NCBI RefSeq assembly: GCF_030694375.1 | Contig: NZ_JAUXYL010000027.1 | Coordinates: 36,133 to 100,132 of the forward strand | Reading direction: 5' to 3' | Length of the DNA: 64,000 nt | Origin: Algoriphagus sp. | GTDB lineage: Bacteria > Bacteroidota > Bacteroidia > Cytophagales > Cyclobacteriaceae | Shown here: piece after piece, positions 43,964-53,060 of the stretch | Numbering within the stretch: position 1 is the first letter of the stretch | Layout: every line of letters starts with the position of its first letter | Notes under the pieces: model-generated | The model's input: the letters and a program-made list of their open reading frames with translations, nothing else | Database searches by the model: none | Told to the model about the DNA's origin: nothing | Translations under genes and position numbers: made by a program

Positions 43964-44739
43964 TCAGCACCATGTCTTCTATTCATCCCGGCGCAACACT
44001 TGGGGGGAATGTTCAAGTAGATCCATTTACTATGATCCATGAGGATGTGATCATCGGTGAGAATTCGTGGATTGGTTCTAATGTAACTATTTACCCAGGA
44101 GCTAGAATCGGCAAAAACTGCCGTGTTTTCCCAGGAGCAGTGATTGCAGGTATCCCACAGGATCTGAAGTTTCAGGGAGAAGATTCTACAGTCGTCATCG
44201 GAGACAACACCACCATCAGAGAGTGTGTCACCATCAGCCGTGGCACTGTCGACAAACAAACCACCATCATCGGTAACAATTGCCTTTTGATGGCCTATGT
44301 ACACGTAGCACACGACTGTGTCATCGGAAGTAATGTGATCATCGCAAACTCCGTTCAAATCGCCGGGCACGTATCGATAGACGACTGGGCAATCATTGGA
44401 GGATCCAGCGCGGTTCACCAATTTGTAAAAGTTGGAATGCATGCCATGATCTCGGGAGGTTCATTAGTCAGAAAAGATGTTCCACCATTCACCAAAGCTG
44501 CTCGGGAACCTCTTTCTTATGCAGGGGTCAATTCTTTGGGAATGAGGAGACGTGGGTTTTCCAGCGAAACCATCTCACACATCCAGGAAGTCTACCGCTA
44601 CCTTTTCCTCAATAGTCTCAACAACAGCCGGGCTCTTGAAGAGATCGAAGTCAATCTGCCTGCAACCAAGGAGCGAGATGAAATCCTAAACTTTATTCGA
44701 TCCTCAGAACGAGGAGTAATGAAAGGCTATATCAATTGA
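43960..44739 (+). CDS. lpxA: UDP-N-acetylglucosamine acyltransferase
   Basis: First enzyme of lipid A synthesis, transferring 3-hydroxyacyl from ACP to UDP-GlcNAc; cytoplasmic trimer. It is 259 aa with hexapeptide beta-helix repeats (IHPGATLGGNVQVDPFTMIH, AGIPQDLKFQGEDSTV) and the catalytic His in MAYVHVAHDCVIGSNV. The conserved GGSSAVHQFVKVG and the C-terminal helical domain (RRRGFSSETISHIQEVYRYL) are present. It overlaps fabZ by 4 bp. Confidence 0.97.
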   Translation: MISTMSSIHPGATLGGNVQVDPFTMIHEDVIIGENSWIGSNVTIYPGARIGKNCRVFPGAVIAGIPQDLKFQGEDSTVVIGDNTTIRECVTISRGTVDKQTTIIGNNCLLMAYVHVAHDCVIGSNVIIANSVQIAGHVSIDDWAIIGGSSAVHQFVKVGMHAMISGGSLVRKDVPPFTKAAREPLSYAGVNSLGMRRRGFSSETISHIQEVYRYLFLNSLNNSRALEEIEVNLPATKERDEILNFIRSSERGVMKGYIN

Positions 44740-44740
44740 T

Positions 44741-44800
44741 ATGGTGAAATCGAGCTTGTCTTCCGGTAGGCAGGTGATGCCTTTAAAAAACAAATTTTAA
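44741..44800 (+). CDS. mini-ORF relative U5 before ABC ATPase gene (19 aa)
   Basis: MVKSSLSSGRQVMPLKNKF. It begins one base after the lpxA stop and ends TAA-TCCT-ATGAAA, where ATGAAA is the start of the ABC ATPase gene at 44805. First and last residues parallel U1 (MKSSMT... PLKGKL), and GGTAGGCAGGTGATGCC parallels the CTACAGGCGGGCATATGGCC block in U1/U4. It is a shortened copy of the same repeat. Confidence 0.35.
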   Translation: MVKSSLSSGRQVMPLKNKF

Positions 44801-44804
44801 TCCT

Positions 44805-45422
44805 ATGAAAATCCAGTTGCATGAGGCTTCTAAGCGCTTTCAATACGAATGGATTTTTAAAAATTTAAGCCTTCAACTCAAGAAGGGAGATTCTCTTGCA
44901 ATAACCGGAGGAAATGGCTCTGGAAAGTCAACTTTGCTTAAATGCCTTTCCGGAGCTATTCCTTTTTCATCCGGAAATATCACTTTTGAATCTGAGGGAA
45001 ATCTTATTCCCGAATCAGAATGGTATAACTATCTCTCCATTTCGGCACCTTACCTGGAGTTACCTGAGGAGTTCAGCCTCATCGAACTAATTGACTTTCA
45101 TTTTAAATTCAAGCGTCCCCTCAATCAGGTCCAACCCAAAGAATTGATTGAGATACTTTACCTCGATCAGCATGCAACAAAGCCTGTTTCCCAATTTTCT
45201 TCAGGCATGAAGCAACGACTTAAATTGGGAATTGCGTTATTTTCAGACGTGCCGCTTATTTTGTTAGATGAACCGACCTCCAATCTTGATAAAAAGGGGA
45301 TTTCCTGGTACACTGACTTGATTAAAAATTTCCAAAATGACAGAATTCTCGTTATATGCTCCAATGAGCCCCGAGAATATGAGTTTTGTTTACAAAAACT
45401 TGCTTTGGAAGATTTTAAGTAA
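44805..45422 (+). CDS. ABC transporter ATP-binding protein
   Basis: Stand-alone ATPase of 205 aa. Walker A GGNGSGKSTLLKCL near residue 33, signature QFSSGMKQRLKLGIALF near 128, Walker B VPLILLDEPTSNLD. The short length and single domain resemble CcmA/LolD-like subunits; no permease is encoded next to it. Conserved placement after lpxA in Bacteroidota suggests an envelope role, but the partner and cargo cannot be named. It is translated downstream of the U5 mini-ORF. Confidence 0.9.
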   Translation: MKIQLHEASKRFQYEWIFKNLSLQLKKGDSLAITGGNGSGKSTLLKCLSGAIPFSSGNITFESEGNLIPESEWYNYLSISAPYLELPEEFSLIELIDFHFKFKRPLNQVQPKELIEILYLDQHATKPVSQFSSGMKQRLKLGIALFSDVPLILLDEPTSNLDKKGISWYTDLIKNFQNDRILVICSNEPREYEFCLQKLALEDFK

Positions 45423-45432
45423 AAAATTAACC

Positions 45433-45462
45433 TTTGAACTCTGCTTGATATCTTTAATTTTA
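45433..45462 (+). promoter_or_regulatory. possible promoter of the small lipoprotein gene
   Basis: TTTG, an 18-bp spacer, and TAATTTTA (one mismatch from TAnnTTTG), about 20 bp before the ATG at 45484. Spacing suits a Bacteroidota sigma factor promoter; the -7 mismatch lowers confidence. Confidence 0.3.
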
Positions 45463-45483
45463 CAGCATTAAAATTTAGTTTTT

Positions 45484-45969
45484 ATGAATTTGAACGTGTG
45501 GAAAGTAGCCGTTGTGGCTTTATTGCTTGTCGGTTTGCAGTCTTGTGGCGGCGATGGCCCTACTCCAACTCCCCCAAAAACACCTGAACAAATCGCTACT
45601 GAAGCTTTGACAGGAACAGGAACCCAAACTTGGGGAATTGCCGGTGGAGGTAGAGTCACCCGAGGAGGAAATAATGTTACAGACCTCTATTCGACTTTTG
45701 AGCTGATTCTCAACTCAGGTTCTTCCAAAACCTACACCACCAGAAATAGTAATGATCTATTTGATGCCAACGGAAATTGGGCGTTTGCAGGAACCAACTT
45801 TGATAAAATCACACTGACTGGAACAAAACCTGCAGCTGCAAGAGAAATGTCGTTTACCCAGACCGGCACTAACCTAAAATTGGTATTTTCCATCCCGGCA
45901 CCCGGCGCAAGAATTAACGGGCAGTTTGCCATTGCAGGGGATTATGTGTTTGATTTGATTAAAAAATAA
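45484..45969 (+). CDS. small lipoprotein of unknown function
   Basis: 161 aa, not recognised. Lipobox GLQSC (Cys21) followed by a Pro/Thr-rich linker (GGDGPTPTPPKTPEQ), then a compact beta-rich domain of alternating strands (WGIAGGGRVTRGGNNVTDLY, FELILNSGSSKTYTTRN, KITLTGTK, LKLVFSIPAPGARINGQFAI). The pattern resembles lipocalin-like or DUF5004-type Bacteroidota lipoproteins. No neighbours suggest a role. Confidence 0.7.
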   Translation: MNLNVWKVAVVALLLVGLQSCGGDGPTPTPPKTPEQIATEALTGTGTQTWGIAGGGRVTRGGNNVTDLYSTFELILNSGSSKTYTTRNSNDLFDANGNWAFAGTNFDKITLTGTKPAAAREMSFTQTGTNLKLVFSIPAPGARINGQFAIAGDYVFDLIKK

Positions 45970-45972
45970 TGT

Positions 45973-46028
45973 GATTATCCGCAATTCTACCAGTATGCTA
46001 AAATTGAACATGAAAAGAGCGGATAATC
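45973..46028. repeat. 10-bp inverted repeat, 36-nt spacer
   Basis: GATTATCCGC at 45973-45982 and its exact complement at 46019-46028, just after the lipoprotein gene. It may form a long-looped hairpin in the 3' UTR. The following stretch (GTCCACAGTCCACAG) holds a short direct repeat. No T-run follows. Confidence 0.45.
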
Positions 46029-46150
46029 GTCGACAGACGACCGTCCACAGTCCACAGCTCGTCTCATCGGACTTCTAGCCTTATTTCCTATGGCAACTGG
46101 TAAGAGAGCGGATATACAGAAAAAATAAAAATAAACTCTAAAAAATCGAA

Positions 46151-46177
46151 AGGGAGCCCACTAAGCTCCCTTTTTTA
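46151..46177. terminator. bidirectional rho-independent terminator
   Basis: AGGGAGC-N7-GCTCCCT stem (46151-46171) followed by a six-T run; on the opposite strand the stem is followed by TTTCGATTTTTT. It serves the convergent lipoprotein and mutS2 genes and touches the mutS2 stop. Confidence 0.85.
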
Positions 46178-48562
46178 TTTCAAGGTCACCAATGTAACTC
46201 CTGCGCCACCACGATCGGCGTGTTCGTCTTCCATTTTACCTACCGGTGGCATGGCTCTAAGTAGATTTCTGGTGATTTCCCGAAGAATTCCGTCTCCTTT
46301 TCCATGAACAATCCGTAAGTGTTTCACACCAAGCATATGCCCCTCATCGATGAATGTCTGAATCAAGGATAGGATCTCCTCTCCTCGCTTGCCTCTCAGG
46401 TCAAGATTTGGGGAGTAGTCCATCATCTTAGCATTGGTATTGTAATTTCCTCGCTGCGCCAATGCCTTCTGCTCTTTTTTGACCTCCGTTTTTGAGATTT
46501 TCTCCAATCTGGAAAGCTTGACATTGGACTTTAAATCCCCAATTGTGATATCAACGTCCTTATTTCGGACCACAACTACCTGAGCTACTGCACCATTGTC
46601 TTTCAATCTAACCCAATCTCCTGACTCGATTTTCCCACCGATTACCACGATTTCAGGATCTTTGACAAGCAATTTTTCAGGCTTAACCTCTTTCTTGAAT
46701 TCTTCCAATTCCTGACGAACCTGCTTGGTTATTTCTTTTTCGGCATTTCCTTCACGGATTTCCCGAATAGTCGCTTCAATCTTTTTGTTAGTCTGATCCA
46801 ACAAAGATTTCGCCTCCTGCTTGGCCTCCTGGATGTATTTCTTCTTAGTCAATTCCAGGGTTTCCTTCAGCTGATTGTATTCTTTCAGCCTAACCTGAAG
46901 AAACTTATCTTTTTCCTTTACGTCCTTCAGCAAACCTGAATATTGGTTCTTTTCATTTTCCAATTGGGTCAAAAGCCGATCATAACGCACGCGCTCTTCT
47001 CCAATATTCGCTTTGGCATAGGCTAAAATCTCCTTGGATAGACCAATTTTAGAAGCAATCTCCAATGCAAATGAAGAGCCTGGCTTTCCGATTTCCAATT
47101 GATAAAGTGGCTCCAGGCGATCCACATCGTAGCGCATAGCACCGTTGACTAAGCCTTGATTTTTATTGGCAATCTGCTTCAGATTGCCATAGTGTGTGGT
47201 TAATACTCCGAAGGCCCCAAGTTTATTTAAGGAAAGTAAAATTGATTCCGCAATCGCCCCTCCAAATTGGGGCTCTGTGCCTGTACCAAATTCGTCAATA
47301 AAAAGGATAGTTTTCTTATTGGCAAATTGGGTGAAATGCTTCATGCTCATCAGGTGCGAGCTGTATGTACTCAGGTCATTTTCCAGATTTTGCTCGTCAC
47401 CGATATCAATAAAGAAATTATCGAAAAGCGAACTCTTGGAATCCGGATGAACCGGTATCAACAGTCCACACTGCAACATGTATTGAAGCAGTGCCACAGT
47501 CTTTAAGGTGACAGATTTCCCCCCTGCATTTGGTCCGGATATCACCAGTAGCCGCTCGTGACCACCCAGCTTGATATCTATGGGAACAATTTTTTTCCCT
47601 TGAGATTTGAGCGCCATCTCCAAGATTGGATGCCTTGCCCGATTCCAACTCAGTATTCGCTCTTTGACCAATTCAGGTCTGCAGCTGTCTGTCTTTTGGG
47701 CAAACTTTGCTTTGGCACGGATAAAATCCATTAACCCAAGGAAGTTGGTTGCCTTGCGCAAAGCGGGAATTGCAGGCCTAAGCTGATCTGTGAGTCGAGT
47801 CAAAATCCGGATGATCTCCCGACGCTCCATGTATTCCAGGTCACGGATTTCATTATTGATGTCGAGCGCTTCCTCAGGCTCCATGAATACGGTCTGACCC
47901 GTGGCCGATTCGTCATGGATAAATCCTCTGAGCTTTCGCTTGTTTTCAGCAGACACAGGAATCACCATCCGACCACTTCGTATGGTCATGGAGGCATCAT
48001 CAGGGGTTAATCCTTTGGCACGCGCTTCTTTGAAAATCCGCTCCATCACTTTTCGCAGCCTTCCTTCCTCATACAAAAGCTGAGTTCTGATCAGTTGCAA
48101 TTCTTTGCTGGCATTGCTACGAATCTTCCCTTTCTCATCGATGATCAGATCAATTGCTTTGAGGAGATTCATGTCCAGATCGAGCAGAAGTCCCAATAGC
48201 GCGCTAAGGGTTGGATATTTTTCTCCATGATTTTGGAAAAAAGTAACACAGCCTTTTAGGGTTTGAAGCGCAAGCTTTACTTCGTAGAATTCCTCCTGAT
48301 CCAAAAAAGCTCCTTCCAGCTTGGCTTTTTCAAGAAAAGGCTGAAGATTGGTGAAATTGGAGTTTGGAAAAACCTCACCTGCTATGAGAATCTGTCTAAA
48401 CTCTTCGGTTTGGTCTAAAAGCCGCTGGACAAGGTTATAATCTGAAGAAAAAGCAACCTTTTCCACATAGTCCTGACCCAAAGAAGAAGTGCATTCCGCC
48501 TTGAGCAAGTCTTTGATTTTGACAAAATTGATCTTTTGATCGAGATTGGATGGGTAAAGCAT
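46175..48562 (-). CDS. mutS2: endonuclease MutS2
   Basis: 795-aa MutS2-family ATPase/nuclease. An N-terminal helical clamp region (about 1-300) is followed by the ATPase with Walker A ISGPNAGGKSVTLKT (near 342), ILFIDEFGTGTEP, and FGVLTTHYGNLKQIA. A long coiled coil (about 520-620), a KOW-like strand region, and a C-terminal Smr domain (LDLRGKRGEEILSLIQTFI, then RIVHGKGDGILREI) complete it. It lacks the mismatch-binding domains of MutS. Homologues suppress recombination and, in Bacillus, act on collided ribosomes. Its start overlaps the stop of the DUF4296 gene by one base. Confidence 0.97.
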   Translation of the reverse strand: MLYPSNLDQKINFVKIKDLLKAECTSSLGQDYVEKVAFSSDYNLVQRLLDQTEEFRQILIAGEVFPNSNFTNLQPFLEKAKLEGAFLDQEEFYEVKLALQTLKGCVTFFQNHGEKYPTLSALLGLLLDLDMNLLKAIDLIIDEKGKIRSNASKELQLIRTQLLYEEGRLRKVMERIFKEARAKGLTPDDASMTIRSGRMVIPVSAENKRKLRGFIHDESATGQTVFMEPEEALDINNEIRDLEYMERREIIRILTRLTDQLRPAIPALRKATNFLGLMDFIRAKAKFAQKTDSCRPELVKERILSWNRARHPILEMALKSQGKKIVPIDIKLGGHERLLVISGPNAGGKSVTLKTVALLQYMLQCGLLIPVHPDSKSSLFDNFFIDIGDEQNLENDLSTYSSHLMSMKHFTQFANKKTILFIDEFGTGTEPQFGGAIAESILLSLNKLGAFGVLTTHYGNLKQIANKNQGLVNGAMRYDVDRLEPLYQLEIGKPGSSFALEIASKIGLSKEILAYAKANIGEERVRYDRLLTQLENEKNQYSGLLKDVKEKDKFLQVRLKEYNQLKETLELTKKKYIQEAKQEAKSLLDQTNKKIEATIREIREGNAEKEITKQVRQELEEFKKEVKPEKLLVKDPEIVVIGGKIESGDWVRLKDNGAVAQVVVVRNKDVDITIGDLKSNVKLSRLEKISKTEVKKEQKALAQRGNYNTNAKMMDYSPNLDLRGKRGEEILSLIQTFIDEGHMLGVKHLRIVHGKGDGILREITRNLLRAMPPVGKMEDEHADRGGAGVTLVTLK

Positions 48563-48915
48563 TAGAATAAATCCTCCTTTTTTTCCGGAACAGATTCTCT
48601 TACCACAAGCGAATCGATCACTCGGGCATAGATTCGGTCCATTTTTTTGGCATCCTCCAGGTAGTACAGCATACTTCTGGTGAAAACCGAATCTTCAACG
48701 CCATGTTTAATAAAAACATCTTTCTCCATCAGCGAATAAAGGATCTGGGAAGAATCATAGGGAATGGGAAGTGCACTTACAATTCCTTCGGTCAACTGGA
48801 TATCTATCAGCACATTGACCAACTCATTCTCAGACAAAATGCCAGAGGGCGTAGTGTAGCGATCACAACTACTGAAGAGCGTCAGAAAAAGCAAAAGGGT
48901 AAGAATTCGTTTCAC
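48562..48915 (-). CDS. DUF4296 lipoprotein
   Basis: 117-aa lipoprotein; lipobox LFSSC (Cys17). The helical domain starting ILSENELVNVLIDIQLTEG is the DUF4296 pattern found almost only in Bacteroidota. Two or three helices and no catalytic residues are visible. It is transcribed just before and coupled to mutS2, a common arrangement, but there is no known functional link. Confidence 0.8.
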   Translation of the reverse strand: MKRILTLLLFLTLFSSCDRYTTPSGILSENELVNVLIDIQLTEGIVSALPIPYDSSQILYSLMEKDVFIKHGVEDSVFTRSMLYYLEDAKKMDRIYARVIDSLVVRESVPEKKEDLF

Positions 48916-49020
48916 GGCTTAAAATTAGGTTTTTTTAACTGATAATGACCTGACCGATTACCTAACTCAAATTTTATAATTCAGTTCAAGACTTTAACTT
49001 AGCCAGTTCAAATCTCTGGC

Positions 49021-49899
49021 ATGGATCAGCTGTTCAACAAGCTTAGAAAATACGAAATAATGATCAGGAAGGTGGCCAACAACCATCTCCAAGGGGAATA
49101 CCAATCTCTTTTCAAAGGATCTGGGCTTGAATTTGACGATTTACGGCCATATCAGTACGGAGATGATATCAGGACCATCGAATGGAAAGTGTCTGCAAAA
49201 GGTCACGGGACCTTTGTGAAGACCTTCCGTGAAGAAAAAGAACAGTCCGTCTATTTTCTTTTGGATATTTCAGGCAGTCAGGACATCGGGCAGCAAGGAA
49301 ATAAAAAAATTGACCAGGGAAAATTAATAGCAGGGGTATTGACGCTCGCAGCTGTTTATGAAGGAAGCCAAATCGGACTTATTTCCTATTCAGATGAGCA
49401 GGAAAAGCTAATTCTCCCATCCAAAGGCAGTAAGCAAGGGGTCAAGATCATCCGTGGAATATTTGACCATCAAAATAAAAGTTTAAGAACAAACCTCAAC
49501 GGGATGTTTACCTTTGCGCTGAATCTTATAAAGAAGCGAAGCATCATCATTATCATTTCAGATTTCATAGATCAAGACTACGAGCGGCCTTTTCGCGCTT
49601 TGGCAGAACGTCATGACGTCGTGGCAATTCAACTTACCGACCCTAGAGAATCTGCCTTACCTTCACTTGGTATAATTCCAATCTATGATAAAGAGAAAGG
49701 AAAAACTACATGGGTAAACACGGCGTTTGGCAGTTTTTCGAAAAGAATATCCGAAACCTTTACCACCGAGCGGGAATATCTGAAGGATATCTGTAAAAAA
49801 AATCAGATCAATTATCTTGCGATGGATACCACTCAGGATATCGTAGGGCCACTTATCGACCTTTTTAAGTACCGAAACAAACGAATGAAACGTGGGTAG
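49021..49899 (+). CDS. DUF58 domain protein (VWA-like)
   Basis: 292 aa, cytoplasmic. DUF58 signature DDLRPYQYGDDIRTIEWKVS followed by a von Willebrand A fold with MIDAS-like FLLDISGSQD. In Bacteroidota these genes accompany moxR-bat clusters that act in aerotolerance or metal/chaperone processes. Here the next two genes are BatD-like and BatA-like, overlapping by 8 and 20 bp, so it heads a translationally coupled operon. The MoxR ATPase usually found upstream is not in this window. Confidence 0.93.
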   Translation: MDQLFNKLRKYEIMIRKVANNHLQGEYQSLFKGSGLEFDDLRPYQYGDDIRTIEWKVSAKGHGTFVKTFREEKEQSVYFLLDISGSQDIGQQGNKKIDQGKLIAGVLTLAAVYEGSQIGLISYSDEQEKLILPSKGSKQGVKIIRGIFDHQNKSLRTNLNGMFTFALNLIKKRSIIIIISDFIDQDYERPFRALAERHDVVAIQLTDPRESALPSLGIIPIYDKEKGKTTWVNTAFGSFSKRISETFTTEREYLKDICKKNQINYLAMDTTQDIVGPLIDLFKYRNKRMKRG

Positions 49900-50788
49900 A
49901 ATCGGTGTTTTTCTCCTATTTCTGGGCTTAAGTATATCATCCTTTGCACAATCTGTGCAAGTGGATGGCTATTTCACTCAGGATTCAGCCAGGCTTGGTG
50001 AGCGTGTAGGTTTTGTATTAAAAGTCCGTCACCCCGAATCCGCTCAGTTGATCTTCCCGGATTCCACCTTTGATTTCTCTCCTTTAGTATTACTGGAAAA
50101 GAAAACTTTCATGTCTCAAACTCGAGAAGGTGAAACTTTGGATAGCGCGATTTACTACGTTTCCAATTTTTCTCTGGATCCCAGTATTTTTCTTTCCTTG
50201 CCTGTCTATGAATTGAGCAGATACGATAGCGTCACGTATTTCTCCACAGAAGCCGAACTGAAGCTAAAATTAGTGCTCGACTCAATCCCTGAACAGCCTG
50301 TTTTTCAGGAAAACAATGTCTATCAACCTATTGAAACCACTTTCAACTGGCTCCTTGCTTCAGTAATTACAGCGGGAATACTTCTCCTACTTGGTGGACT
50401 TGCTTTACTTTTTGCGAAGCGAATCAAAGCCTTATTCCAGAAAAACCGCGAAAAACTCAGGTGGATTCAGTTTGAGCGCAAATGGAAAAAACTAACCGGA
50501 TTACTGGCTCAAAATCCAGCTTTGGAATTGGCTGATGAGGTCGTTGGACTTTGGAAAGGATATCTTGAAAGCATTACTGATCTCCCTTTTCAAGAATGGA
50601 CCTCAAGTGAAATAGCAGAGGCCCTCGACGATAAGGAAATATTCCAGGCACTTCGGTCAATCGATATGATCATTTATGCCGGTAAGGAGGCGAAAACAGG
50701 AGAAGCAACAAATTATTTATTGGAGGTGGCCAAATCTAAGTATCAGGAAAAATTAAACCGAATCAGAAATGAGAAAGCAAGTCGCTGA
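49892..50788 (+). CDS. BatD-like membrane protein
   Basis: 298 aa, GTG start at 49892 chosen because it gives a clean signal peptide (VGRIGVFLLFLGLSISSFAQ). The periplasmic beta-sandwich region (about 21-145) resembles BatD (YFTQDSARLGERVGFVLKV, FPDSTFDFSPLVLLEKKTF). One membrane helix lies near 150-172 (LLASVITAGILLLLGGLALL), then a cytoplasmic helical tail. Lies between the DUF58 and VWA genes and overlaps both, matching a reduced Bat operon. Biochemical role unknown. Confidence 0.75.
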   Translation: MGRIGVFLLFLGLSISSFAQSVQVDGYFTQDSARLGERVGFVLKVRHPESAQLIFPDSTFDFSPLVLLEKKTFMSQTREGETLDSAIYYVSNFSLDPSIFLSLPVYELSRYDSVTYFSTEAELKLKLVLDSIPEQPVFQENNVYQPIETTFNWLLASVITAGILLLLGGLALLFAKRIKALFQKNREKLRWIQFERKWKKLTGLLAQNPALELADEVVGLWKGYLESITDLPFQEWTSSEIAEALDDKEIFQALRSIDMIIYAGKEAKTGEATNYLLEVAKSKYQEKLNRIRNEKASR

Positions 50789-51812
50789 GTTTTTTGATTG
50801 GTCATGGTTTCTTCCGGAGACCTTCAAAACCTATGAATGGGATAACCCCATCCTGTTGAATTTGCTTTGGATGATTCCACTCCTGATTCTCTTGCGAAAA
50901 GGTATCAAGTTTTTGAAAAATCCGGTTTTGGAACTTTCGCTTCCCAAACGAGTGGCCAGAGGTAATCCTTGGACCTATTTGCGACTCGTCCCTACCGGAT
51001 TTTTCTTTTTGGCACTGTTGGGCATAGTCATCGCATTGGCACGCCCACAGCGAAGCAATGAGCGGGTAGAGCAGTTTACCGAAGGAATAGATATTCTTTT
51101 GGTACTGGATATTTCTGAATCAATGGATTTGCAGGATTTTAGGCCCAATCGGCTTGAAGCAGCCAAAAGCACAGCTGTGGATTTTATAAATGGTCGATTC
51201 GGAGATCGAATTGGCATGGTGATATTCGCAGGAGAAGCCTATTCTTTGGCCCCATTGACCAATGATTACGAACTGTTGACAGCCTTGATTGCGGATATTT
51301 CCTTTGACATGATCGAGCCCAAGGGCACTGCCATTGGTTCTGCCATCGCAGCAGGGACCAATCGCCTGAAGGATAGCGAAACTCCTTCAAAGGTGATGAT
51401 TCTCCTTTCTGACGGGGAAAGTAACGCGGGCAATGTCGACCCCCTGTTTGCGGCCCAACTTGCCTCCGCTTTCAATATCAAGATCTACACTATCGCAGTA
51501 GGCAAAGACGGAATGGTCCCTTATGGAACCGACTTTTTTGGAAGACCACAAATGGTTGAGAGTTATCTTGATGAGACTACCCTTCGGGAAATTGCCAGAA
51601 TCGGAAACGGAGAATTCTATAGGGCTGCTGACGGAAACACCCTTCAGCAGATTTTTGATCGAATTGACGTTTTGGAAAAAGCAGAGATTCAGGAAAATCG
51701 ATACAAAGAGACCGCAGATTATTATCGGATATATCTCTTTTGGGCAATGCTGTTTTTCCTTATTTGGCTGGCTTTGAAGAGCACATTCTTCAATAATTTC
51801 CTTCTGGATTAA
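50769..51812 (+). CDS. batA: VWA-domain membrane protein (BatA-like)
   Basis: 347 aa. Two N-terminal membrane helices (about 30-45 and 73-95), a VWA domain (about 108-300) with an intact MIDAS start LVLDISESMDLQDF and LLSDGESNAGNVD, then a C-terminal helix (YLFWAMLFFLIWLALKS). This topology is that of BatA, part of the Bacteroides aerotolerance complex. The metal-binding DxSxS is present as DISES. It ends one base before the convergent alkB stop. Confidence 0.92.
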   Translation: MRKQVAEFFDWSWFLPETFKTYEWDNPILLNLLWMIPLLILLRKGIKFLKNPVLELSLPKRVARGNPWTYLRLVPTGFFFLALLGIVIALARPQRSNERVEQFTEGIDILLVLDISESMDLQDFRPNRLEAAKSTAVDFINGRFGDRIGMVIFAGEAYSLAPLTNDYELLTALIADISFDMIEPKGTAIGSAIAAGTNRLKDSETPSKVMILLSDGESNAGNVDPLFAAQLASAFNIKIYTIAVGKDGMVPYGTDFFGRPQMVESYLDETTLREIARIGNGEFYRAADGNTLQQIFDRIDVLEKAEIQENRYKETADYYRIYLFWAMLFFLIWLALKSTFFNNFLLD

Positions 51813-52895
51813 TCAGGAAATCCGCATTTCTTTCCATTTTTCTAAGCGAGGATTCATTAATGAAAACCAAAGTGGAGGGAAAAAAGCCACCAAGATCATT
51901 GCCGAGTATCCAGCCGGAAGCTGTGGACTTTCGTCGTAGTGATTCAAGATCTGATACCGCTTGAATGCAAAAGCATGGTGGTCAGAATGCCGCTGAAGCT
52001 GAAATAAAAGAAAATTACTGACTCTTTGGCTGGCATTCCAAGAATGAAGTGGAGTCACTTTTTCGTAAAATCCAGTTTGCAGTTTTTTCCTTTCCATTCC
52101 ATAATGTTCCAGATAATTCACCGCCTCCAACAAGGAGAAAGCAAGGAGACTTTGGGCAAAGAAGAATACGGGAACTTCCCATACCCATCTGTCCTGTAAC
52201 ATTGAAAAAACAAGAAATCCCAAACCTGCAAATGCAATTGGTAAAACCTGAAACCAGATCATTTGATTGCTCCAGGAAAAGAATGGACAGCCCCTTTTTG
52301 ATAGTCGCTCTCGTTCTAATTCCCACGCACTGAGGTATCCATCTTTCACCGACCTGAGCCAAAACGAATAGAAATTCTCTCCAAAACGGCTCGTCGCAGG
52401 GTCCTCTGCAGTTGCCACCCGGACATGGTGTCCACGATTATGTTCTATAAAAAAGTGCATATAAGACACCGTCATCAGCAAAATTTGCGCGTAAACCTGC
52501 TCGATTTTTTCAGCTTTATGCCCCAATTCATGAGCAACTGTAATCCCGATCCCACCAGTGACCAAGGCCATACCGGAAGTAAAAGCCAACCACTCCCACC
52601 CTACAAAATCGGCTGTACTCACCACATAAAACCCCCAAATCAAAACTGCAAGTTGTACATAGACCCAAATAAAGGTGACAAGTTTGTAAAAATACGCCTT
52701 AGTCATGCGGCTTATCGCTTCCTTGGGGACATTGGAAGTATCGGTACTAATCACATAATCCATCAAGGGGACTAACACAAAAACAAACCCATGAATCAGC
52801 CAAAGATTGAACCCTCCCAGATAATACCCTGAGACAAGTAAAGCAGGCAGGATCAATGCGCTGAAGAAGCCAATTTTTTTTAAACCGCTGTACAT
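51813..52895 (-). CDS. alkB: alkane 1-monooxygenase
   Basis: Integral-membrane non-heme diiron hydroxylase of 360 aa that oxidises medium-chain n-alkanes at the terminal carbon, using rubredoxin. The three histidine clusters are present: HELGHKAEK, HNRGHHVRVA and LQRHSDHHAFAFKRY, plus the AlkB-type NYLEHYGMER. About six hydrophobic segments. No rubredoxin gene is nearby, so electron supply must come from elsewhere. It is divergent from hemN. Confidence 0.93.
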   Translation of the reverse strand: MYSGLKKIGFFSALILPALLVSGYYLGGFNLWLIHGFVFVLVPLMDYVISTDTSNVPKEAISRMTKAYFYKLVTFIWVYVQLAVLIWGFYVVSTADFVGWEWLAFTSGMALVTGGIGITVAHELGHKAEKIEQVYAQILLMTVSYMHFFIEHNRGHHVRVATAEDPATSRFGENFYSFWLRSVKDGYLSAWELERERLSKRGCPFFSWSNQMIWFQVLPIAFAGLGFLVFSMLQDRWVWEVPVFFFAQSLLAFSLLEAVNYLEHYGMERKKLQTGFYEKVTPLHSWNASQRVSNFLLFQLQRHSDHHAFAFKRYQILNHYDESPQLPAGYSAMILVAFFPPLWFSLMNPRLEKWKEMRIS

Positions 52896-52977
52896 AGAGC
52901 GAATGATTTGGTCAAAATTTAAAAAGAATCTTCTGGATTTTGATAATAAATTTTAGCTGAAGTGGCGGCTCAAAAAG

Positions 52978-52993
52978 CCTGATAAAAGTCAGG
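52978..52993. promoter_or_regulatory. putative Crp/Fnr-type site upstream of hemN
   Basis: CCTGATAAAAGTCAGG, a TGA-N6-TCA dyad with extended arms, in the alkB-hemN divergent gap, 67 bp before the hemN ATG. The words TGATAAAARTCAGG recur at 63665-63678. hemN is a typical Fnr target in other bacteria; regulation here is inferred. Confidence 0.45.
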
Positions 52994-53060
52994 TTTAGAT
53001 ATTATTTAGGTCACTTAAAAGCCAAGAGCTTATGTACATCTTTGATTAAAATACTGATCG

